Shown here: piece after piece, positions 1 through 9,023 of the stretch | Position numbering within the stretch: position 1 is the first letter of the stretch | How the letters are laid out: every line of letters starts with the position of its first letter | Origin: Myxococcaceae bacterium | GTDB lineage: Bacteria > Myxococcota > Myxococcia > Myxococcales > Myxococcaceae | Direction of reading: 5' to 3' | DNA length: 64,000 nucleotides | NCBI GenBank assembly: GCA_016793095.1 | Contig: JAEUJQ010000050.1 | Location: forward strand, 62,001-126,000 | Program-made: the position numbers and the translations under genes | The notes under the pieces: generated by a model | Database searches by the model: none | Told to the model about the DNA's origin: nothing | Seen by the model: the letters and a program-made list of their open reading frames with translations, nothing else

Positions 1-2
1 GC

Positions 3-530
3 GAGGGCTACAAGGTGGTGGAGCGCGCGCGCCTGCAGGAGGTGCTCGCCGAGCTGAACCTGGGCAAGACCCAGAAGCTCGACGCGGCGGCGGCGCTCAA
101 GGTGGGCAAGCTGCTGCAGGCGAAGTACCTGGTGGCCGGCGGCTACTTCTCGATGCTGGGCAGCCTGCGCCTCGACGCGCGCGTCATCGAGGTCGAGACG
201 TCGAACACGCTCAAGGGGCTGGGCGCGACCGGCAAACCCGACGACTTCTTCGCGCTCGAGCAGAAGCTCGCGGCCGACGTCGATGGCGTCATCCTCGCCG
301 CTGCCGCGAAGGCCACGTCGCAGCCGCCGCCGAAGCCGACGCCGCCCACCGCCATCGCGAAGTCCGCGAAGGGCAAAGTGCCGCTCAAGGCCGTCACCGC
401 GCTGTCGAAGGCGCTCGACGCGAAGGACGAGAAGGACGCCGCGAAGGCGAAGGAGCAGCTCGACGTGCTGGTGAAGGCGAACCCGGACTTCCTGCTCGCG
501 CGCCTCGAGCTGGCCGACCTCTCGAAGTGA
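3..530 (+). CDS. CsgG/FlgO-like secreted protein, C-terminal part
   Basis: The reading frame is open from the first bases, so the start lies outside the window and only the last ~175 residues are present. The visible pattern (VVERARLQEVLAEL, then a hydrophobic strand LLQAKYLVAGGYF, then LRLDARVIEVET and an F-ALEQKLA helix) matches the CsgG / FlgO / PEGA-type family, in which a periplasmic or outer-membrane alpha/beta domain carries the 'VER..L..VL' and 'L.ARLIDVET' signatures. After this domain there is an Ala/Pro/Lys-rich linker and a short helical tail (KALDAKDEKDAAKAKEQL) that resembles half a TPR unit. The stop is 6 bp from the convergent symporter gene. The family assignment is by motif only; the role (lipoprotein assembly or secretion accessory) is not determinable from the fragment. 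Confidence 0.6.
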   Translation, partial: EGYKVVERARLQEVLAELNLGKTQKLDAAAALKVGKLLQAKYLVAGGYFSMLGSLRLDARVIEVETSNTLKGLGATGKPDDFFALEQKLAADVDGVILAAAAKATSQPPPKPTPPTAIAKSAKGKVPLKAVTALSKALDAKDEKDAAKAKEQLDVLVKANPDFLLARLELADLSK

Positions 531-536
531 AGTGAC

Positions 537-2285
537 TCACGCCCGCACAGAGCGCACCACGAAGACGAGCGCCACCGCCGCGACCGCCACGAAGCCGAGG
601 CCCGCGAGCGGGCTGCCGAGCGTGAACTTCCCGATGGCGAAGACGGCCGCATAGACGAAGACCGTGCCCGTGACGAAGCCCGTCACCTTCGCGCCCAGCG
701 CTGCCTCGGGCGCTGGCCGGCTCAGGCGCGCGTAGACGGCGCTCCAGCCGGGCCCGTACGGCCGCACCCGCTCGACGAAGCGCGCCAACGTCTCGTCCGA
801 CTCCGGCGTCGTCATCAGCGTCGCCACCACCCAGCACGCAGTCGAGAACGCCACCGTCACCAGCATCGAGATCGCGCCGCGCTCGGCCTCGTTCACCGTC
901 AGGCCCTCGACGAGGCCCGGCGCGACCAGCGCGGCCACCAGCGACGCCACCATCGCCGTCAGCTCGCTCACCGCCGAGATGCGCCACCAGAAGAAGCGGC
1001 CGATGAGCACACCGCCGGTGCCCGAGCCCAGCGCGATGAGCAGCCGCCACGCGTCGCCGATGGTGCTCATGCGCGAGGTGACCAGCAGCGAGAGCCCGAA
1101 GAGCCCGACCGTGCACACCCGCGACACGCGCACCAGGTGCCGCTCGCTCGCGCCTGGCTTCAGGAAGCGCTTGTAGACGTCGTTCACCAGGTACGAGGCG
1201 CCCCAGTTGAGGTGCGTCGACACCGTCGACATGTACGCCGCCGCGAAGCCCGCGAGCATGAGGCCCAGCCACCCGGCCGGCAGGAGGTCGACGATGGCCT
1301 GCGCGTACGAGGCCTCGAGGTCACGCTTACCGTCGAGCAGCACGCCGCCCGGGTACAGCGTCACCGAGGCGAGGCCGACGACGATCCACGGCCAGGGCCT
1401 CAGCGCGTAGTGGCCGACGTTGAAGGCCAGCGCGGCCAGCACGCCGTCGCGCTCGCTGCGGGTGGAGAAGATGCGCTGCGCGACGTAGCCACCGCCGCCC
1501 GGCTCCGAGCCGGGGTACCAGGCGGCCCACCACTGGACGAAGAAGAAGGTGGCCAGCGCGAGCGGCGGCATCCAACCCGCGTCGAGCGGAGGCACCACCG
1601 AGACGGCGTCTCTGGAGCCGAAGCGCCTGGCCGCGTTCGACACCAGCGCCTCGACGCTGCCGACGCGCTCGACGGCGAAGACCGCCAGGGCCGTCACGGC
1701 CACCATCATGATGGCGAGCTGCACGGCGTCGGTGACGAGCGCGCCCCACAGCCCGCCCCCGGCCGCGTAGAGCACCGTGATGGCGAAGCACACCATCGTC
1801 GCCGTCCACGGGTCGATGCCCAGCGTGATGCGCAGCACCTTCAACATCGCGAGGTGCACCCAGCCCAGCACGATGAGGTTGATGGGCAGCGCGAGGTAGA
1901 GGGCCCGAAACCCGCGGAGCACCCGGGCGAGCGGGCCGCCGTAGCGCAGCTCCACCAGCTCGACGTCAGACAGCACGCCGGCGCGGTGCCAGAGCCGCGC
2001 GGTGAAGAAGACGGTGAAGAGGCCGCTCATCACCATGCACCACCACAGCCAGTTGCCGGCCACGCCGTGCTGCGCGACGAGGCCGCAGACGACGAGGGGC
2101 GTATCGGCGCCGAAGGTGGTGGCGACCATGCCCGCGGCGGCGAGCCACCACGGCACCTTCCTGCCGGCGACGAAGTAGTCCTCGAGGCTCCGGCCCGCCC
2201 GCCGGGAGAACGCGAGCCCCACCACCACCACCAGGACGAAGGACGCGACGACGAACACCAGGTCAATCGCCCGCAGGGAGCCCAT
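537..2285 (-). CDS. Sodium:solute symporter (SSS family)
   Basis: A 582-aa polytopic membrane protein with about 13 hydrophobic segments, the usual length for the SSS family (PutP/SGLT-like LeuT-fold symporters that couple solute uptake to Na+). It opens with a typical TM1 (IDLVFVVASFVLVVVVG) followed by the family's SLEDYFVAGRK motif and carries the SSS signature GGGLWGALVTDAVQ near residue 175. The substrate cannot be read from sequence. It is the last gene of the minus-strand run SDR-ychF-PilZ/REC-symporter but is separated from the regulator upstream by 131 bp, so it may have its own promoter. It is convergent with the CsgG-like gene (6 bp apart). Confidence 0.88.
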   Translation of the reverse strand: MGSLRAIDLVFVVASFVLVVVVGLAFSRRAGRSLEDYFVAGRKVPWWLAAAGMVATTFGADTPLVVCGLVAQHGVAGNWLWWCMVMSGLFTVFFTARLWHRAGVLSDVELVELRYGGPLARVLRGFRALYLALPINLIVLGWVHLAMLKVLRITLGIDPWTATMVCFAITVLYAAGGGLWGALVTDAVQLAIMMVAVTALAVFAVERVGSVEALVSNAARRFGSRDAVSVVPPLDAGWMPPLALATFFFVQWWAAWYPGSEPGGGGYVAQRIFSTRSERDGVLAALAFNVGHYALRPWPWIVVGLASVTLYPGGVLLDGKRDLEASYAQAIVDLLPAGWLGLMLAGFAAAYMSTVSTHLNWGASYLVNDVYKRFLKPGASERHLVRVSRVCTVGLFGLSLLVTSRMSTIGDAWRLLIALGSGTGGVLIGRFFWWRISAVSELTAMVASLVAALVAPGLVEGLTVNEAERGAISMLVTVAFSTACWVVATLMTTPESDETLARFVERVRPYGPGWSAVYARLSRPAPEAALGAKVTGFVTGTVFVYAAVFAIGKFTLGSPLAGLGFVAVAAVALVFVVRSVRA

Positions 2286-2416
2286 CGCGCCCTGTTACAC
2301 CGCCTCGCCGACTTGTTCTCGAATCGGCGCTCGACCGGCGCGCCGAAGTGACGCGGGCGGCGGCGGCCCCGCGGACGGAGCCCGATGAGCCTCAGTCGGC
2401 GACGCTGAGCGCCGGC

Positions 2417-3433
2417 TCACGTCGCGTCGAGCTGGGCGCCCCTCGGAGGCAGGAGCCGCAGCATCAGCGCGCGCACGGCCTCGAGCTTCATGGGCTTGGT
2501 GAGGAAGTCTGCCGCGCCGACCGTTCGAACCGCATCGGCCAGCCGCACCTCGCCCATCGCGGACAGCAGCACCACGGGAATGCCGTTGAGCGTGGCGTCG
2601 CCCCGAATCGCCTTCGCCACCTCGAGCCCGTCGAGGCCAGGCATCAGCACGTCGAGGAAGACGAGGCGCGGCTTCTCCTGCCGCACGAGCTCGAGCGCCT
2701 TGTCGCCGCGGTCGGTGCGCACCACCCGGTGGCCTGCCTTCGTCGCCACGCGCGTCAGGAAGTCGAGAATCGACGGGTCGTCGTCGGCCACCACGATGGT
2801 GTGCCCGGACTGCGGGGCGGCCTCGGCCTTCGACGCCGAGAGCGCCGTCACCGTCTTCTCGAGCCGCACCTCGGTCACCGAGTCGAGGCTGATGAGGCGC
2901 AGCCCGCACAGCTTGAGCTCGGCCCGCACCCACATCACCGTGCCCGACAGGGTCGCGTCGCCGTCGGGCAGGGTGACGACGAGGCTCAGCACCTTCCCCG
3001 GCGCGGTGGTGAACGGCGCACGCAGCGTCAGCCCATGCGGTGAGATGGACTTCACCGCGCAGTCGGCGAGCGCCTGGGGCGTGAGGAGCCTGGCCGGGAA
3101 GTCACAGTCGACGCGCGGCTCGGTGCGCCCCGCGATGCGCTGCTGCTCGGGGTCCTTCGTGGTGGCGCCGATGAGGGACTGCAGCCGCGCCACCGTCGCC
3201 TCGTCCACCTTCACCCAGACGCCGCCCCGGAGCGCGCCGAGCGGTGGCCGCGTGCCCTGCACCGTGACGACGCACGTGATGCTGGTGGCGAGCTCGGGCG
3301 CCTCGATGGACAGCCCCGTCTGCGCGCCCGTCGCGTGGGCGTCCTCCGTCGGCACGAAGACGCGCTCTCCCCGTGGCATCACCACCTCGGCCCACAGGTG
3401 CGCTCGCGATGAGAAGGAGAGCTTCAGCGGCAT
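2417..3433 (-). CDS. PilZ domain-response regulator receiver fusion
   Basis: 338 aa with two recognisable domains. Residues ~1-95 form a beta-rich N-terminal segment of unknown type. Residues ~103-195 look like a PilZ c-di-GMP-binding domain (an RTEPRVDCDFPARL start with Arg residues, then ISPHGLTLRAP in the place of the D/N-x-S-x-x-G motif). Residues ~212-332 are a CheY-like receiver with the acidic pair (VVADDDPS), phospho-acceptor Asp (FLDVLMPG), Ser (VLLSA) and Lys (TKPM). Myxobacteria often use PilZ-REC proteins to link c-di-GMP with two-component signalling in motility or development. There is no output DNA-binding domain. It starts 21 bp after the end of ychF and is probably co-transcribed with it. 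In the PilZ motif the first Asp/Asn is replaced, so c-di-GMP binding should not be assumed. Confidence 0.82.
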   Translation of the reverse strand: MPLKLSFSSRAHLWAEVVMPRGERVFVPTEDAHATGAQTGLSIEAPELATSITCVVTVQGTRPPLGALRGGVWVKVDEATVARLQSLIGATTKDPEQQRIAGRTEPRVDCDFPARLLTPQALADCAVKSISPHGLTLRAPFTTAPGKVLSLVVTLPDGDATLSGTVMWVRAELKLCGLRLISLDSVTEVRLEKTVTALSASKAEAAPQSGHTIVVADDDPSILDFLTRVATKAGHRVVRTDRGDKALELVRQEKPRLVFLDVLMPGLDGLEVAKAIRGDATLNGIPVVLLSAMGEVRLADAVRTVGAADFLTKPMKLEAVRALMLRLLPPRGAQLDAT

Positions 3434-3454
3434 GCAGAGCTGCCTCGCATCCTC

Positions 3455-4570
3455 TCAGGACGTGACGTTGAAACGGAAGTGCATGCAGTCGCCGTCCTGC
3501 ACGATGTACTCCTTGCCCTCCATGCGCAGCATGCCCTTCTCGCGCGCCGCCGCCTCGCTCCCGAAGGCCAGCAGGTCCTTCCAGCTGATGACCTCGGCCT
3601 TGATGAAGCCCTTCTCGAAGTCGGTGTGAATGACGCCCGCGGCCTGCGGCGCCTTCCAGCCCTTGTGAATCGTCCAGGCCCGACACTCCTTGGGGCCGAC
3701 GGTGAAGTACGTCTGCAGGCCGAGCAGCTTGTAGCCCGCGCGCACCACCTTGTTGAGGCCAGGCTCGGTGAGGCCAGCGCTCTCGAGGAAGGCCGGGCGC
3801 TCTTCCTGCGGCAGTTGCTGGATCTCGGCCTCGAGGGCCGCCGCGAGCACCACCACCTCGGCGCCCTCCTTCGTGGCGATGTCCTTCACCTGCTTCACGT
3901 ACGGGTCGGCGTCGGCGGTGGCCAGCTGCCCCTCGGCGACGTTCGCGATGTACAGCACCGGCTTCGAGGTGAGCAGGAAGAGGTCCTTCACCACCTCGAG
4001 CTCGTCGGCCGACAGGCCCTGCGCCCGCACCGGCACGGCGTCGTCGAGCTTCGCCTTCAGCTTGTCGAGCACGACGAGCTCGAGCTTCGCCAGCTCGCCT
4101 TCCTTGCCGGGCGCTTTGGCCGAGCGCTGCGTCTTCTCACGCCGCTTCTCGACCGTCTCGAGGTCCTTCAGGCACAGCTCGGTGTCCACCGTGTCCTTGT
4201 CGCGCGTCGGGTTCACGCTGCCCTCGACGTGCGTGATGTTGTCGTCCACGAAGCAGCGCAGCACGTACAGCACCGCGTCCACCTGGCGGATGTTGGCGAG
4301 GAACTGGTTGCCCAGGCCTTCGCCCTTCGACGCGCCGCGGACGAGGCCGGCGATGTCGACGAACTCGAGCGTCGTGTGCAGCGTCTTCTCGGGCTTCACC
4401 AGCGCCGACAGCTTGTCGAGGCGCTCGTCAGGCACCGGCACCACGCCGACGTTCGGCTCGATGGTGGCGAAGGGGTAGTTGGCCGCGAGCGCGCCCGCGT
4501 TCGAGAGCGCGTTGAAGAGCGTCGACTTGCCGACGTTGGGCAGACCGACGATGCCGATGGAGAGACCCAT
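3455..4570 (-). CDS. ychF: Redox-regulated ATPase/GTPase YchF (Obg family)
   Basis: 371 aa, full length for YchF (~363 aa). The G1 loop GLPNVGKST lies at residues ~8-16, followed by the NYPFATIEPN switch region, the DIAGLVRGASKGEGLGNQ segment (G3 and surrounding) and a C-terminal TGS domain (TYFTVGPKECRAWTI onwards, ending FRFNVTS). YchF is a universal P-loop protein that prefers ATP, binds ribosomes and modulates stress responses. It is 30 bp downstream of the SDR gene and 21 bp upstream of the PilZ-REC gene. The start ATG at 4570 gives the canonical N-terminus MGLSIGIVG. Confidence 0.96.
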   Translation of the reverse strand: MGLSIGIVGLPNVGKSTLFNALSNAGALAANYPFATIEPNVGVVPVPDERLDKLSALVKPEKTLHTTLEFVDIAGLVRGASKGEGLGNQFLANIRQVDAVLYVLRCFVDDNITHVEGSVNPTRDKDTVDTELCLKDLETVEKRREKTQRSAKAPGKEGELAKLELVVLDKLKAKLDDAVPVRAQGLSADELEVVKDLFLLTSKPVLYIANVAEGQLATADADPYVKQVKDIATKEGAEVVVLAAALEAEIQQLPQEERPAFLESAGLTEPGLNKVVRAGYKLLGLQTYFTVGPKECRAWTIHKGWKAPQAAGVIHTDFEKGFIKAEVISWKDLLAFGSEAAAREKGMLRMEGKEYIVQDGDCMHFRFNVTS

Positions 4571-4600
4571 GCGGGCCCTGTAGCCGATCGCCCCTCAGGG

Positions 4601-5428
4601 TCAATGCGCGAGCGGCAGCGGCGCGCAGCCGGTGAGCTCGCAGCTCTTCTCGTAGAGCGCCCGCTCGAGCCCGGGGTCGTTCGCGTGCGCCGCGCAGGGC
4701 GCCTCGCGCGCGTCGGAGTAATAGGTCCCCGACGCGCCGACCGCGCTCGACGTCGCGCAGAACACGCTCGTGCGCGCGCCCGAGGCGACCGTGGCCCCTG
4801 CCATGCCGAAGCCCTTCTGCAGCAGCTTGGTGGTGATGACGCCCGGGTGCAGCGCGAACGTCGTCACCCGGCTGCCCTTCGCGGAGAGCCGGCGCGCGAG
4901 CTCGTGCGTGAAGTACACGTTGAGCAGCTTCGAGGCGGCGTAGGCGCCATAGCCGTCGAAGCGGCGGGGCGCTGGAAGGTCGGCGACGGTGACGCGACCG
5001 CGCTGGTGCGCGACCGAGGAGACGTTCACGACACGTCCAGCCGGCGCAGCGTCGAGGTTCGACAGCAGCTCGTGGGTCAGCAGGAACGGCGCGAAGTGGT
5101 TCACCGCGAAGGTGAGCTCGAAGCCATCGGCCGTGGCCTCCTCGGCCGTCATGAAGACGCCGGCGTTGTTCACGAGCACCGAGAGCGCCGGCGCCTCGGC
5201 CTTCACCTGCGCCGCCAGCGCCCGCACCGCTGCCATCGAGGAGAGGTCACCCCACACCGGCCTCGCGCCGCGCACACCCGCCGCGGTCAGGCGCTTCACG
5301 GTGTCTTGCGCTTTGGCCTCGTTGCGGGCGTGGGCGAGCACTGTCGCGCCCTGCTGGCCCAGCTGGAGGGCGGTCTCGAAGCCGATGCCGTCGCTCGCGC
5401 CAGACACCATCATCATGGGAGTGGACAT
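4601..5428 (-). CDS. Short-chain dehydrogenase/reductase
   Basis: 275 aa, classical SDR length. The NAD(P)-binding motif is GASDGIG (the common TG-x3-GIG with Ser for Thr), followed by NNAGVF, the catalytic Ser strand VNVSSVAHQRG and the active-site Y-x3-K in YGAYAASK. The overall look is that of the retinol dehydrogenase/WWOX-like SDR group, which act on diverse alcohols or ketones; the substrate is unknown. It is first in a minus-strand group leading into ychF and is divergent from the DUF2378 gene with only 44 bp between starts. Confidence 0.9.
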   Translation of the reverse strand: MSTPMMMVSGASDGIGFETALQLGQQGATVLAHARNEAKAQDTVKRLTAAGVRGARPVWGDLSSMAAVRALAAQVKAEAPALSVLVNNAGVFMTAEEATADGFELTFAVNHFAPFLLTHELLSNLDAAPAGRVVNVSSVAHQRGRVTVADLPAPRRFDGYGAYAASKLLNVYFTHELARRLSAKGSRVTTFALHPGVITTKLLQKGFGMAGATVASGARTSVFCATSSAVGASGTYYSDAREAPCAAHANDPGLERALYEKSCELTGCAPLPLAH

Positions 5429-5472
5429 CGGCGCGTTCCTTCCGAGAATGACGTGGCGAGGCAGTCGCCACG

Positions 5473-6006
5473 ATGTCCGAGAATCTCATCTTCGCCCAGA
5501 CCGTCGAGGGGCTCCTGAGGGCGCTGGGCCCGCTGAACGAGCAGGACCGGGGCGCGCTCAAAGGGCTCGGCCTCGACGTGGACAAGCGGTTGTTGCCGGC
5601 GTACCCGCTCGAGCAGTTCATCTCGTTCCTGGACTTCGCGGGCGAGCGGCTGGCGCCCGGCGCGACCCAGCTCGAGCGGGCGGCGGTGGTGGGCCGCCGC
5701 TTCATGGACGGCTACCAGCAGACGATGGTTGGGCGCGCCATGGTGGCCGCGCTGCGGGTGATCGGGCCCTGGCGGACGCTCGAGCGGCTCTCGAACAAGT
5801 TCCGCACGGGCAACAACTTCTCGCAGACGACCCTCACCCGCCTGGGTCCGACCGAGGCCGAGTTCTGGGTGAACCTCACGGCCCGGCCGGGCTGGTATGT
5901 GGGACTCGTGGGTCGCGGCCTCGAGCTCGCAGGTGCGAAGGAGGTCGTGGTGACGTTGATCAGCGGCGACGACGCGGGCGCCCGCTACAACGTGCGCTGG
6001 AGGTGA
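5473..6006 (+). CDS. DUF2378 / TIGR02265 family protein (myxobacteria-specific)
   Basis: 177 aa beginning ATG TCC GAG AAT. The sequence (FAQTVEGLLRAL, YPLEQFISFLDF, QTMVGRAM, then WVNLTARPGWYVGLV) is that of the DUF2378 family, a paralogous family found almost only in Myxococcales and expanded there to many copies. Its function is unknown; members often sit beside Ser/Thr kinase genes, as this one does (kinase start ~100 bp downstream on the same strand). No signal peptide or transmembrane segment is visible, so it is probably cytoplasmic. Confidence 0.85.
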   Translation: MSENLIFAQTVEGLLRALGPLNEQDRGALKGLGLDVDKRLLPAYPLEQFISFLDFAGERLAPGATQLERAAVVGRRFMDGYQQTMVGRAMVAALRVIGPWRTLERLSNKFRTGNNFSQTTLTRLGPTEAEFWVNLTARPGWYVGLVGRGLELAGAKEVVVTLISGDDAGARYNVRWR

Positions 6007-6107
6007 GCGCCACGCTTACCCGGGAGCAACTGCCCGTTCCGTTCTCACGATAACCTCTGGTGGTGCTGAGCAGGTCGCTGGTGTTCAATGCTCCCACCCG
6101 TTTGCCA

Positions 6108-8249
6108 ATGAGTCAGGGAGCCGCCAAAGAGCGCCTGAGGCCGTTCAAGCCGACCCGGTTTGGCCGGTACACGTTGCTGCGGCCTCTCTCGACGGGCGGC
6201 ATGGGAGAGATCTTCCTGGCGCGGCTCGAGGGCGCGCAGGGGTTCGAGAAGCTGTGCGTCATCAAGAAGATCCTGCCGCACCTCGCGCAGGACAAGGACT
6301 TCGTCGACCGCTTCGTCGACGAGGCGCGCATCCTCGTGAAGCTGTCGCACGGGAACATCGCGCAGGTGCTCGACATGGGCCTGCACGAGGGCGCGCCGTA
6401 CATCGCGCTCGAGTTCATCGACGGCAAGGACCTGCGGCGCGTGGTGGCGCGAGCACACGAGCGGGCGCTGCAGTTGCCGCTCTCGTTCATCCTCTACGTC
6501 GCGACGCGGCTGCTCGACGCGCTGGCCTACGCGCACCGCAAACGCGGTGACGACGGGAAAGACCTGAACCTCGTCCACCGTGACGTGAGCCCGCAGAACA
6601 TCCTCATCTCGTACGAGGGCGAGGTGAAGGTCATCGACTTCGGGCTGGCGAAGTCCACCATCTCGGCGACGCGGACCCACCCGAGCATCGTGCTGGGCAA
6701 GTTCCTCTACATGTCGCCCGAGCAGGCCCGGCATCAGAAGGCCGACCGTCGCAGCGATCTCTACGCGGTGGGCCTGTGTCTGTACGAGCTCATCGCCGGC
6801 AAGGGCCCCTTCGATGGCGTCGCGCCCGGCGAGCTGATGGCGACGGTGGCGAACCCGAAGATCATCCCCCTCAGCCAGGCTGAGCCGCTGTGTCCGCCGG
6901 CGCTGAGCGAGGCGGTGATGAAGGCGCTCGCGCCCGACCCTGCGCAGCGCTTCCAGACGGCCGAGGAGCTCCGCGGGAAGCTGCTGAGCATTCTGTTGGA
7001 GATCGACCCGGCGGCGGGTCCCGAGACGGCGACGCGCTTCATGACCGAGGCGTTCGCGACCGAGTACCAGGGCGAGCGGAAGCTGCTGGCCGAGCTGACT
7101 CAGCAGGCGCGCGCGCTCAGCGACGAGGTGCACGAGCCCGAGGAGGAGACGCTCGACCCCTCGGGGCTCTCGAACCGCTCGGTGACACGCGAGGTACTGC
7201 CGATCCCTGCGCTCACCCTCGACGAGGTGCCGCAGGCGCGGGTCACTGCGCCCGAGGTGAAGTCGGCGCAGCCGTCTGCGGAGGCGCAGGCCCTCTCGTT
7301 CCAGCCGACGCGCAAGGCGCCTCCGCCGTCGGACAAGAAGGCGCCCGAGCAGCCCGGAGCCTTGCCGAGCATCGTCCTCAATCACGACGCGAAGATGACG
7401 GAGGAGGTCCCGGCGTTGCCCGAAGCGAGCATCGTGCTGGCCGACGGACTCTCCGAGCAGGCCGACGCGCGCGCTCGCACTCTGCCCGAGACCCGCGCGC
7501 CCAGAACGAACCCGAGCGCGAAGGCCGAGCCTGCACGCGCGAAGTCTCCGGGCCGGACGACCGGAACCGGCCTCAAGGCACAGGCGAGGCCGTCATCACC
7601 GCGCGCGCCTGCGCTGCCGGACAAGAACGAGAAGGGCGACAAGAGCGAGCGCCGCATCGCGCCCAAAGCCACCGCCGAGGCCCTTCCGCGGGGCACGCCG
7701 CCGTCGGCGCCCTCGAAGACGCCCGACCAGACGCCGGCTCCCCAGCCCGCACCGAAGAAGTCGGGCTCGATGCTCGTCTGGGTCACCCTGCCGGTGCTCG
7801 CCATCCTCGCGGTCGGCGGCTACATCGCCTGGGACGTCTACACGGAACGGCTGCGGGCCGAGCAGGTCGGCAAGGACGACACCGACCCCGTGAACGTCGC
7901 CAACCCTTCCTCGACGGGGCCAGAGCGCTCGCGCGAGGTGAAGCTGCAGCCTGACACGCCAGCCATCGAGCCGGACGACCTGGTGGCCGTGCCGAAGGAC
8001 ACGAAGAAGCCGCCACCCGCACCGCCGAAGACGACGGCCTCGAAGCTGAGCCCCGGCGAGCAGAAGCTCCGCGCGCTCAAGGCCGACGTGGACCAGCTCA
8101 TGAACCCGAGCGACGTGAAGGGGCTCAAGATCAACCTGATGAAGCTCGAGCAGCAGGCCGCCGCCCGGGGCAACGAAGCGGCCTTCACCGCCGAGGTGAA
8201 CCAGCTCCATGAGCAGGTGAAGGCGGCGCTGGCGAAGCAGTCGCAGTAG
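6108..8249 (+). CDS. Membrane-anchored eukaryote-like Ser/Thr protein kinase
   Basis: About 713 aa from the ATG at 6108; an in-frame GTG at 6060 would add 16 residues, and neither has a convincing ribosome binding site. The kinase domain comes first: glycine loop (LLRPLSTGGMGEIF), VAIK-type Lys in CVIKKI, catalytic loop LVHRDVSPQN, DFG as VIDFGLAKS and APE as MSPEQAR, so it should be active. A ~230-residue Pro/Ala/Lys-rich linker leads to a single transmembrane helix near bases 7770-7840 (SMLVWVTLPVLAILAVGG), leaving a ~140-residue extracytoplasmic tail with a short helical end (LKADVDQLMNPSD). This PknB-like layout is typical of the large myxobacterial kinase families. The next gene starts 12 bp downstream. 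Confidence 0.93.
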   Translation: MSQGAAKERLRPFKPTRFGRYTLLRPLSTGGMGEIFLARLEGAQGFEKLCVIKKILPHLAQDKDFVDRFVDEARILVKLSHGNIAQVLDMGLHEGAPYIALEFIDGKDLRRVVARAHERALQLPLSFILYVATRLLDALAYAHRKRGDDGKDLNLVHRDVSPQNILISYEGEVKVIDFGLAKSTISATRTHPSIVLGKFLYMSPEQARHQKADRRSDLYAVGLCLYELIAGKGPFDGVAPGELMATVANPKIIPLSQAEPLCPPALSEAVMKALAPDPAQRFQTAEELRGKLLSILLEIDPAAGPETATRFMTEAFATEYQGERKLLAELTQQARALSDEVHEPEEETLDPSGLSNRSVTREVLPIPALTLDEVPQARVTAPEVKSAQPSAEAQALSFQPTRKAPPPSDKKAPEQPGALPSIVLNHDAKMTEEVPALPEASIVLADGLSEQADARARTLPETRAPRTNPSAKAEPARAKSPGRTTGTGLKAQARPSSPRAPALPDKNEKGDKSERRIAPKATAEALPRGTPPSAPSKTPDQTPAPQPAPKKSGSMLVWVTLPVLAILAVGGYIAWDVYTERLRAEQVGKDDTDPVNVANPSSTGPERSREVKLQPDTPAIEPDDLVAVPKDTKKPPPAPPKTTASKLSPGEQKLRALKADVDQLMNPSDVKGLKINLMKLEQQAAARGNEAAFTAEVNQLHEQVKAALAKQSQ

Positions 8250-8261
8250 AGCTGGGGAGTC

Positions 8262-9023
8262 ATGGCGCTCACCAGCCTCACCAACGTCTCGGCGGGCTAC
8301 TCCGAGCGCCTGGTGCTGCGCGATGTCAGCCTGGAGGTGAAGGCGGGCGAGGCGTGGGCGGTGCTCGGGCCCAACGGCGCCGGGAAGACGACGCTCGCGA
8401 AGGTGGCGGCAGGCCTGCTGGAGCCGCGGCGGGGCGAGGCGCGTGTCGGTGGGCTCGCCTTCGGAGCGCCCCCCCGGGCGCTCGCGACGAAGGTGGCGTG
8501 GGTGCCGCAACAGACGCCGCTGGCCCTCGAGTTCACCGCGCTCGAAGTGGCGCTGATGGGGCGGGCGCCACACCTCGGGGTGCTCGGCCTCACCAGCGCG
8601 GCCGACGAGGCGCTCGCGAGAGAGGCGCTGGCGGCGTTCGACGTCTCGTCGCTGGCCGAGCGGTCCATCGCCTCGTTGTCGGGAGGTGAGCGCCGCCGGG
8701 TCTTCCTCGCCCGGGCGCTCGCGCAGGCGGCGCCGTTGCTGGTGCTCGACGAGCCGACGGCCTTCCTCGACGTGCGCCACCAGGTCGAGACGCTGCACCT
8801 CGTGCGGGCCCGCGTCAGCTCGTCGGTGGGGGTGCTCGCGGTGCTGCACGACGTCTCGCTCGCCTCGCGGTTCGCCACCCACGTCGCCCTGCTCTCCGAC
8901 GGCCAGCTGGTCGCGAGCGGGCCGACGGAGGAGGTGTTGACGACGGCGAGGCTGTCGGAGGTGTATGGCATCTCCATGGAGCGCCGAGGCGACCACACCT
9001 TCGAGCCGCGGTGGCCCGCGTGA
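8262..9023 (+). CDS. ABC transporter ATP-binding protein, iron-siderophore/B12 type
   Basis: 253 aa, one ABC nucleotide-binding domain. Walker A is GPNGAGKTT, Q-loop WVPQQT, signature LSGGERRRV and Walker B LLVLDEPTAFLD, followed by the H-loop AVLHDVS. The DEPTAFLDVRHQ form and the overall length match the FecE/BtuD/HmuV group that powers import of siderophores, haem or cobalamin. No permease or binding-protein gene is adjacent. A GGGGAG ribosome binding site precedes the ATG. Its 3' end overlaps the TonB-like gene by 13 bp, which suggests translational coupling and a shared role in outer-membrane nutrient uptake (inference). Confidence 0.9.
   Translation: MALTSLTNVSAGYSERLVLRDVSLEVKAGEAWAVLGPNGAGKTTLAKVAAGLLEPRRGEARVGGLAFGAPPRALATKVAWVPQQTPLALEFTALEVALMGRAPHLGVLGLTSAADEALAREALAAFDVSSLAERSIASLSGGERRRVFLARALAQAAPLLVLDEPTAFLDVRHQVETLHLVRARVSSSVGVLAVLHDVSLASRFATHVALLSDGQLVASGPTEEVLTTARLSEVYGISMERRGDHTFEPRWPA

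Noticed and set aside
3479-5518. 679-codon plus-strand frame opposite ychF and the SDR gene.
   Set aside because: Antisense artefact of high GC; the minus-strand frames match well-known families over their full length.
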